NCBI GenBank assembly: GCA_046496815.1
Contig: JAWOGN010000024.1
Location: 1 to 7,177, forward strand
Direction: 5' to 3'
DNA: 7,177 nucleotides
Origin: JAWOGN01 sp046496815
GTDB lineage: Bacteria; Desulfobacterota; DSM-4660; Desulfatiglandales; Desulfatiglandaceae
The position numbers and the translations under genes were made by a program. The notes below the pieces were generated by a model. The model made no database searches. It was not told the origin of the DNA and saw only the letters and a program-made list of their open reading frames with translations. This document shows, one piece after another, positions 1 to 4,277 of this stretch (within the stretch, counting starts at the first letter, position 1; every line of letters begins with the position of its first letter).

Positions 1-828
1 GAGGTTCAGGTCGTAGATGAAATCTATGATCTGGAAAAGGCCCACGCTTACGATCTTTTTGAAGGTCAGGTTACGGTCCTTATTCATTCCGGGTCCCGAG
101 GTTTCGGCCATCAGGTATGCGATGATTTCCTCAAAGAAATGAGTCGACACGTCCTGCAGGAATCCCTGGTACTGCCGGACAGACAACTGGCATGCGCCCG
201 CATAAAATCCGACCCGGGTCGACGCTATTTCGCGGCCATGGCGTGTGCGGCAAATTATGCGTGGGCCAATCGGCAGATCCTGATGCATTGGACACAGGAA
301 ACGCTGCAACAACTGCTTTCGATCCGCCCCGGAGAACTCGGCATGAAACTTCTTTACGATGTCTGTCACAACATTGCGAAAAAAGAACAACATATGCTCG
401 ATGGAAATCGTGTCACGCTCTGTGTGCATCGAAAAGGTGCGACCCGCGCGTTACCTCCGGGGCATCCGCTTCTCCCGGGGATCTATCGGGATGTGGGACA
501 ACCGGTTCTAATTCCCGGTGACATGGGCACCCATTCCTATGTACTCTCCGGCGCGGAAGGCGCAATGTCTCAAAGTTTTGGCTCCAGCTGTCACGGCGCC
601 GGACGGGTGCTAAGCCGTTCCAAGGCGTTGAAAATGGCGAAAGGTCGAGCGATTCATCGCGAGTTAGAGGATAAAGGGATCTTGGTGCAATCCAGAGGCA
701 AAAGAACCCTGAAGGAAGAAATGCCGGAGGCCTATAAGGACGTATCCCGGGTCATCGATGTGGTCCATAAAGCCGGCCTGGCCCACAAAGTCGCTCGGCT
801 CACGCCTCTCGGCGTCATCAAAGGTTGA
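1..828 (+). CDS. rtcB: RNA-splicing ligase RtcB (3'-phosphate/5'-OH RNA ligase), 5'-truncated by window edge
   Basis: RtcB joins RNA 2',3'-cyclic-phosphate or 3'-phosphate ends to 5'-OH ends using GTP and Mn2+, in tRNA splicing or RNA repair. The reading frame is open from base 1, so the first ATG (139) is internal; 275 codons of a family usually near 480 are present. Visible motifs are HSGSRGFGHQ (residues 29-38), ANYAWANRQ, YDVCHNIAKKE (His123), HRKGATRA, SFGSSCHGAGR (His198) and the C-terminal PLGVIKG. The spacings His29-His123 (94) and His123-His198 (75) match the metal-binding and nucleophile histidines known from Pyrococcus horikoshii RtcB (His234, His329, His404). His198 should therefore be the guanylylated residue, and the penultimate Lys is also conserved. 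No frameshift is seen, so the visible part looks functional. The N-terminal Asp/Cys metal ligands lie outside the window, as would any upstream archease partner. Confidence 0.97.
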   Translation, partial: EVQVVDEIYDLEKAHAYDLFEGQVTVLIHSGSRGFGHQVCDDFLKEMSRHVLQESLVLPDRQLACARIKSDPGRRYFAAMACAANYAWANRQILMHWTQETLQQLLSIRPGELGMKLLYDVCHNIAKKEQHMLDGNRVTLCVHRKGATRALPPGHPLLPGIYRDVGQPVLIPGDMGTHSYVLSGAEGAMSQSFGSSCHGAGRVLSRSKALKMAKGRAIHRELEDKGILVQSRGKRTLKEEMPEAYKDVSRVIDVVHKAGLAHKVARLTPLGVIKG

Positions 829-844
829 AAGCACCGTTTGCTGG

Positions 845-881
845 AGTCTTGACCGAAAGACTTGCACTGAGCTTTCAAGAC
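845..881 (+). repeat. Nested inverted repeat just after rtcB (possible RNA hairpin)
   Basis: AGTCTT (845-850) can pair with AAGACT (857-862). Alternatively GTCTT (846-850) pairs with AAGAC (877-881) while GAAAG (855-859) pairs with CTTTC (872-876), leaving GACC unpaired. The two folds exclude each other. The element lies 17 bases after the rtcB stop and could shape the 3' end of its mRNA, but there is no T-tract, so it is not called a terminator. Confidence 0.35.
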
Positions 882-930
882 GAATTTATCAAGGCTGTTT
901 GATCAGGTCAACCAAAAAGAATTGTGTAAC

Positions 931-961
931 CGTTCACGGCTGAACCCTGAACCTGTGAACG
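931..961. repeat. 7-bp inverted repeat enclosing tandem TGAACC units
   Basis: CGTTCAC (931-937) and GTGAACG (955-961) are perfect reverse complements separated by 17 bases. The spacer contains TGAACCC and TGAACCT in tandem (941-954), so the element is a run of GTGAAC/TGAACC-like heptamers with one inverted copy. It could be a protein-binding dyad or a remnant of a dispersed intergenic repeat; a single window cannot tell which. Confidence 0.4.
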
Positions 962-964
962 CTT

Positions 965-979
965 ACAAAAACATTTTGT
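965..979. repeat. A/T-rich 6-bp dyad upstream of the nucleotidyltransferase
   Basis: ACAAAA (965-970) and TTTTGT (974-979) are a perfect inverted repeat around a 3-base centre. It lies 24 bases before the ribosome binding site of the gene starting at 1014, where a small operator could act. The short A/T-rich arms could also be chance. Confidence 0.25.
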
Positions 980-1002
980 CGCTTTGTGTTCAGACACCGG
1001 TC

Positions 1003-1010
1003 AGGGAGGG
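1003..1010 (+). promoter_or_regulatory. Ribosome binding site that selects the GTG start at 1014
   Basis: AGGGAGGG lies 3 bases before GTG at 1014. The only in-frame starts upstream, such as TTG at 984, have no comparable site. The conserved GlmU-like fold begins at residue 8 counted from this GTG, which fits the family's normal N-terminus. Confidence 0.7.
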
Positions 1011-1013
1011 ATT

Positions 1014-1820
1014 GTGAGAGCGGAATCAAAAACAGCATCCGTAATCTTGGCTGCCGGAAGGGGCAGCCGCATGACGGGATTTACCGGAAACAAAACGCTC
1101 CTGCCCCTTGCCCCAAAAGACTCGCCTTACTCCGGCCATCACCCTATTTTGCTGCACATCCTGCGCAACCTACCCAAGGGTCCGAAAGCGCTGGTTGTCA
1201 ACTACCGCAAGCAAGCCGTCATAGCGGCCACCCGAGGCTTAAATCTCATCTACTGTGAACAGCCGACGCTCAACGGAACCGGAGGCGGCTTGCTGGCGGC
1301 GCAGCCTTTTCTGGAAACCCAGAACTGCGATGAAGTCATCATTACGATGGGTGACGTTCCCTTCGTAAAAGCAACCACCTACGCGACACTTGTAAATCAT
1401 CTGAAGGAGAACAGCCTGGCGGTACTGGGCTTTCGCCCGAAACACAAAAAACAATATGGCGTGCTCGAAACCCGTGAAACCAAGGTGTCCAGAATTATCG
1501 AATGGAAGTACTGGAGCGAATATCCGGAGAAGACAAGGCGGAATTTTAAGATTTGTAACGCAGGAATTTATGCCGCAAGGAGATCCGAACTCCTCCACTA
1601 CCTCTCCGTGCTTGCCTCCAGGCCTCACAGCGTTCAAAAAACCATTGACGGAGAAGAAAAAAAAGTAGCGGAATACTTCATCACAGACCTCGTGGAATAC
1701 ATGCATCAGGATGATCTACCGGTGGGATTTATCGTATCGGAGAACGAAGCGGAAGTGATGGGAATCGACGATGTTTCCGCACTTCAGGAGGCACAGAGAA
1801 TTTTCATGCGGGACGGTTAG
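1014..1820 (+). CDS. Stand-alone GlmU-like NTP transferase (nucleotide-sugar pyrophosphorylase fold)
   Basis: A 268-residue protein, probably cytoplasmic, that should transfer an NMP from an NTP to a phosphorylated sugar or similar acceptor. Motifs in order are the nucleotide-binding LAAGRGSRM (12-20) with Lys27, EQPTLNGTGGGL (82-93), the metal-binding MGDVPF with Asp114, a GVLE block, CNAGIYAA, and EYFITDLVEY followed by EVMGIDD near residue 250. This order matches the N-terminal uridylyltransferase domain of GlmU. The hexapeptide-repeat acetyltransferase domain of GlmU is absent: the gene stops where that domain would begin. The second metal ligand, Asn in GlmU, appears to be Asp here (GIDD). 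I do not call it glmU; the substrate is unknown. It is co-directional with rtcB 185 bases upstream, and its stop overlaps the convergent gene. Confidence 0.85.
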   Translation: MRAESKTASVILAAGRGSRMTGFTGNKTLLPLAPKDSPYSGHHPILLHILRNLPKGPKALVVNYRKQAVIAATRGLNLIYCEQPTLNGTGGGLLAAQPFLETQNCDEVIITMGDVPFVKATTYATLVNHLKENSLAVLGFRPKHKKQYGVLETRETKVSRIIEWKYWSEYPEKTRRNFKICNAGIYAARRSELLHYLSVLASRPHSVQKTIDGEEKKVAEYFITDLVEYMHQDDLPVGFIVSENEAEVMGIDDVSALQEAQRIFMRDG

Positions 1821-2836
1821 GTCCCCGGAGATGAACTGACTGCCTCCACGGTAAACTCACTCAAATTTTTGGGTAGATTCTCGAAAACGATCGTAAACGG
1901 TGTGAGCGCATCGGGAGGAACGTTCACATTCTTTTTGTCTTGGCCGTACCGGTTTTTCATGGATTTGTTGATTTCCTCCATGGGCATCGCCCTGATTTCC
2001 TCCTCGTCAAGAGTGTTTCCGGCGTATGCCAGTTTTCTTGTTACGATCTGTCCCTTATCATCCAGGATACTCCCTTTGATGAGGATAAAGCTTCGCGGTT
2101 TCGGATAGTCGTTGCTCACCATGCCTTGAATAACGAAGAGATTCCCTGAGGTTTCCGACTCCACGAAAGAACCCGTTACGGCCTTGAATGAAAGGCGGCG
2201 CACGCCCATGTCGGTCATTTCTTGCTTTTCCGCAGGCTTCAGCATTGACAAGGAATCAGGAATCATCTCGGGTATCCACAAAAATATGGCGACGGCCCCA
2301 CCGATAACCGCGAGTATCACCACAAGAAGAATCGGCAGCAAAAGCGATTTGCCGGCCCGTTTCCGAGCAGTTGTGACCGTCTCTGATCCGGTGCCTTCTC
2401 TGATTTCCGCCCCATGTTTCTCTTCGCCGGCCACCTTTGGGGTTTCTTCCGCCCCGTACCCGGACTCACCCATTTTTTCGGCAAAGGTCGATTCGTCCAC
2501 TGTTTGATCAAGCGGACGCTCCGAAGTCTCAGCGCCCTTACCCTTTAGATCTTCAAACGAGTCCTCAAAAATATTGTCGAATTCGATCTCCGGATCCTCC
2601 GGCACGGTGTGACCCCCGCTCTCCGCTCCGACTCCGGGAAAATTTTCGGCCATCGAATCTTCTATCGCTTCTCTGCGAAACGCAACGGTCTCTCCTTCTT
2701 CCGCATACAGAGGTTCGGGGGGGTGGACAAGAAAGATGTGTTTACAAAGGGAGCACCTGACCTTTGAGCCCGCTTTCTTGAGATGGGATTCATCAAGCTT
2801 GAACTTTGTTCCGCATTTTTCACATTGAATGATCAT
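1817..2836 (-). CDS. MJ0042 zinc-ribbon, single-TM protein with DUF3426-like C-terminal domain
   Basis: A 339-residue protein of unknown function. The N-terminus is a treble-clef zinc ribbon with CEKC (Cys5, Cys8) and CSLC (Cys28, Cys31), the MJ0042/zinc_ribbon_5 pattern. A low-complexity acidic linker follows (about 39-157), then basic residues (ARKRAGK) and one membrane span (about 165-188, LLLPILLVVILAVIGG). The C-terminal domain (about 221-334) resembles DUF3426: a beta-rich module with VIQGMVSN and a late FENLP motif. The positive-inside rule puts the zinc ribbon in the cytoplasm and the C-terminal domain in the periplasm. ATG at 2836 is chosen for its strong ribosome binding site. A GTG at 2872 overlapping the hpt stop would add 12 residues ahead of the ribbon. 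The gene follows hpt by 32 bases and is probably co-transcribed. A regulatory or envelope role is possible but unproven. Confidence 0.85.
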   Translation of the reverse strand: MIIQCEKCGTKFKLDESHLKKAGSKVRCSLCKHIFLVHPPEPLYAEEGETVAFRREAIEDSMAENFPGVGAESGGHTVPEDPEIEFDNIFEDSFEDLKGKGAETSERPLDQTVDESTFAEKMGESGYGAEETPKVAGEEKHGAEIREGTGSETVTTARKRAGKSLLLPILLVVILAVIGGAVAIFLWIPEMIPDSLSMLKPAEKQEMTDMGVRRLSFKAVTGSFVESETSGNLFVIQGMVSNDYPKPRSFILIKGSILDDKGQIVTRKLAYAGNTLDEEEIRAMPMEEINKSMKNRYGQDKKNVNVPPDALTPFTIVFENLPKNLSEFTVEAVSSSPGT

Positions 2837-2842
2837 GTCACG

Positions 2843-2850
2843 CTCCCCTT
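2843..2850 (-). promoter_or_regulatory. Ribosome binding site deciding the zinc-ribbon protein start
   Basis: On the minus strand AAGGGGAG lies 6 bases before ATG at 2836. The alternative GTG at 2872, within the GTGA overlap with the hpt stop, has no such site. Starting at 2836 also places the first zinc-ligand cysteine at residue 5, usual for MJ0042 ribbons. Confidence 0.7.
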
Positions 2851-2868
2851 TGAGATAATAAACGCCTT

Positions 2869-3447
2869 TCACTTCAAGACATACACGTCAGGCAGGTTCC
2901 TGTATTTCTCATTATAGTCAAGTCCATAACCGACCACAAAACCTTCCTTCACTCGGAACCCGCAATAATCGATAGGAACCTCTATTTCGCGTCGCTCAAG
3001 CTTTTCGATGAGCGCACAGGTCCTTAGGGATTCGGGACCTTCATTTTCGATTCTGTCGATGATTCTTTTTAGAGTCAGACCGGTATCCACAATGTCTTCA
3101 ACGAGAATAACCGACCGATCGTGGAGGGGAATTTCGACATCTTTGGTGAATCGCACATCCCGGCTCGATATCGTCCCTGAACCATAGCTTTTGGCTCGGA
3201 TAAAATCGATCCGGGCGGGGACAGTGAGCTCTCTCACCAAATCGGCAAAGAAAAAAATCACCCCATTGAGTATTCCGATGAGGACGATCTCCCTTCCCTT
3301 GTGATCGGAGGATATCCGGCAGGCGAGCTCTTTCACCCGGTTCCTGATGGCCCCTCTGGGGATCAGCAGCTCTTTTTCCACGGCTGTCTTTTGAAGTGTC
3401 TGAAGATCAATGCTTCTCTTCAGCGCTTTTTCCGCCTTATCCGGCAT
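2869..3447 (-). CDS. hpt: Hypoxanthine phosphoribosyltransferase
   Basis: Purine salvage enzyme converting hypoxanthine (often also guanine) plus PRPP to IMP or GMP in the cytoplasm. With the ATG at 3447 it has 192 residues against about 180 for the family. Visible motifs are the ILNG loop (59-62), the flexible-loop KSYGSG (86-91), the PRPP-binding VEDIVDTGLTL (116-126) with Glu117, Asp118 and catalytic Asp121, Lys149 of the purine pocket, and VGYGLDYNEKYRNLP (172-186) with Asp177 and Arg183. About 28 residues precede the usual start of homology (LIPRGAI), so the start is uncertain. TTG 3489 would lie only about 12 bases from the predicted transcription start; GTG 3381 would remove most of the extension. 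None of the three has a clear ribosome binding site. The gene is first in a unit with the zinc-ribbon gene. Confidence 0.93.
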   Translation of the reverse strand: MPDKAEKALKRSIDLQTLQKTAVEKELLIPRGAIRNRVKELACRISSDHKGREIVLIGILNGVIFFFADLVRELTVPARIDFIRAKSYGSGTISSRDVRFTKDVEIPLHDRSVILVEDIVDTGLTLKRIIDRIENEGPESLRTCALIEKLERREIEVPIDYCGFRVKEGFVVGYGLDYNEKYRNLPDVYVLK

Positions 3448-3508
3448 TTGAAAAGTAGAACTTTGCGTATAGGCATCGTTTCGTTGCAAACAGAATTTTC
3501 AGATGCCA

Positions 3509-3537
3509 AACATATTGAGATTTCAATTTTTTGTCAA
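3509..3537 (-). promoter_or_regulatory. Sigma-70-type promoter of hpt
   Basis: On the minus strand a perfect -35 box TTGACA (3537-3532) is followed by a 17-base A/T-rich spacer and the -10-like TATGTT (3514-3509, 4 of 6 to TATAAT). Transcription would start near 3502, leaving a leader of about 55 bases before the ATG at 3447. It faces hpt and lies well downstream of the thioesterase stop, so hpt has its own promoter. Confidence 0.7.
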
Positions 3538-3610
3538 CCGGATATGAAAAAATGCAGGGGGTTTTCACTTGGAATCTTATGCGATTTGGAGGGAGCCGAG
3601 TGCGCGGAAT

Positions 3611-3650
3611 GCGGTGCGGATGCAAAGTCACTTTGCTTTATCCGTGCCGT
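3611..3650 (+). repeat. Long imperfect hairpin in the intergenic region
   Basis: GGTGCGGAT (3613-3621) pairs with ATCCGTGCC (3640-3648), including two G-U wobbles, and is extended outward by 3611-3612 with 3649-3650. Inside is a 15-base palindrome, GCAAAGT-C-ACTTTGC (3622-3636), with a TTT bulge at 3637-3639. On the minus strand the two wobbles become A-C mismatches, so the fold suits + strand RNA better, although both flanking genes are on the minus strand. It has no T-tract and is not called a terminator. Confidence 0.5.
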
Positions 3651-3678
3651 TGGGGTGGCATGGCATTGAATCCGTGCC
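3640..3678 (+). repeat. Direct repeat ATCCGTGCC, two copies
   Basis: ATCCGTGCC occurs at 3640-3648 and 3670-3678, 30 bases apart. The first copy is the 3' arm of the long hairpin. The second also forms a small stem with GGCAT (3662-3666), pairing to GTGCC (3674-3678) and followed by TTT. The single 5' arm at 3613-3621 could pair with either copy. Confidence 0.4.
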
Positions 3679-3757
3679 TTTCAGGCGTCACCGCAATCTC
3701 CGACGATGGGCAATAAATACGCCGAATCTTAAATGGAGCGGGCTGTCTTTTGCACCT

Positions 3758-4213
3758 TCAGCTCCCCGCCGACTCGTGCGGCTGCGATCTTTCCTTCAGG
3801 AAGGGGAGCTTTTCCTTTTTTCTGTAGGCAAGGGCCCGACATGAGGCAATGAGGCGATCCGTTTCATCTCTAACCGTGATGTCATAGGTGGCCGTTTTCG
3901 GGGAACGATGGATTTCCGTGGATTCCGCCACAAGCTTGGCGCCCGCTTTGGGAGGTTGATGATAGACCACGTTCACACAAAGTGCGACCGCAACCGTGCC
4001 GTAAGAGTTGCACGATACCTGAAAGGCCTCATCCATGAGAGAAAAAATCGCACCGCCGTGGACCATCCCGAAAATATTGGTATCCGAGTTCCGTGAAACC
4101 ATTTCGACAACTGCATGTCCGGGAGTCAATTCAATGAGTTTCATCCCCAACTTTGTGGCATAACCTTCCTTCGCCACACTCGCAAAAATGGATGAACGAA
4201 TCGTTTCATCCAT
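3758..4213 (-). CDS. PaaI-family hotdog-fold acyl-CoA thioesterase
   Basis: A 151-residue protein of the PaaI/4HBT hotdog superfamily, which hydrolyses acyl- or aryl-CoA thioesters in the cytoplasm and usually works as a tetramer. Diagnostic motifs are NIFGMVHGGAIFSLMDEAFQ (46-65), with the HGG turn at 52-54 and Asp61 in the position of the catalytic acid of PaaI, followed by beta strands with VNVVYHQPPKAG and ATYDITVRDE. Length is typical. The tail after ALAYRKKEK is a charged extension of about 17 residues. The ATG is preceded by a near-ideal ribosome binding site. The gene follows the histidine kinase by 64 bases on the same strand with no promoter visible between, so co-transcription is likely. 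The true substrate cannot be read from sequence; phenylacetate genes are not present here, so paaI is not assigned. Confidence 0.9.
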   Translation of the reverse strand: MDETIRSSIFASVAKEGYATKLGMKLIELTPGHAVVEMVSRNSDTNIFGMVHGGAIFSLMDEAFQVSCNSYGTVAVALCVNVVYHQPPKAGAKLVAESTEIHRSPKTATYDITVRDETDRLIASCRALAYRKKEKLPFLKERSQPHESAGS

Positions 4214-4216
4214 GAT

Positions 4217-4225
4217 TCACCCCCT
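4217..4225 (-). promoter_or_regulatory. Strong ribosome binding site of the thioesterase gene
   Basis: The minus strand reads AGGGGGTGA, 8 of 9 bases matching AGGAGGTGA, just upstream of ATG at 4213. It fixes this start and suggests efficient independent translation, unlike the kinase upstream, whose site is weak. Confidence 0.75.
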
Positions 4226-4277
4226 GCTTTCCGTGTTTCCGAATCCGGAGTTGTCGAAATGTTCCAATCCGCACGGC

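Larger units (their letters stand above)
829..1013. other. Intergenic region rtcB - nucleotidyltransferase, rich in small inverted repeats
   Basis: This 185-base gap has no plausible coding sequence. It contains several short dyads: a nested hairpin candidate at 845-881, the inverted repeat at 931-961 and an A/T-rich dyad at 965-979. None is followed by a run of T, so I cannot call an intrinsic terminator for rtcB. I also find no pair of -35/-10 boxes good enough to name a promoter for the downstream gene. Whether the two genes share a transcript stays open. Confidence 0.6.
3448..3757. other. Intergenic region between thioesterase and hpt genes
   Basis: This 310-base stretch carries the hpt promoter near its hpt side (3509-3537) and a G+C-richer, structured part at about 3570-3700 with a long hairpin (3611-3650) and a repeated ATCCGTGCC. 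Small open frames cross it on both strands, but none has a ribosome binding site or protein-like composition. There is no convincing intrinsic terminator for the thioesterase gene. Confidence 0.6.

Noticed and set aside
192..521. 109-codon open frame inside rtcB
   Set aside because: Out-of-frame shadow of rtcB, where every conserved RtcB motif is in the other frame.
139..828. ATG at 139 as the start of a short rtcB
   Set aside because: The frame is open from base 1 and encodes HSGSRGFGHQ, an essential metal-binding motif, before this ATG. The gene is cut by the window edge, not naturally short.
829..1013. Rho-independent terminator after rtcB
   Set aside because: Hairpins exist at 845-881 and 888-903, but none is G+C-rich with a following T-run.
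1239..1706. 155-codon open frame on the minus strand
   Set aside because: Antisense to the nucleotidyltransferase core; it contains Phe-rich runs that mirror Lys/Glu codons of the true gene.
1014..1820. Naming the nucleotidyltransferase glmU
   Set aside because: The acetyltransferase half is missing and part of the substrate region differs, so the gene symbol would claim a function that is not shown.
3301..3844. Several + strand open frames (3301-3669, 3531-3716, 3569-3844) across the hpt - thioesterase gap
   Set aside because: They overlap the hpt and thioesterase coding ends or the hairpin, lack ribosome binding sites and have no protein-like pattern.
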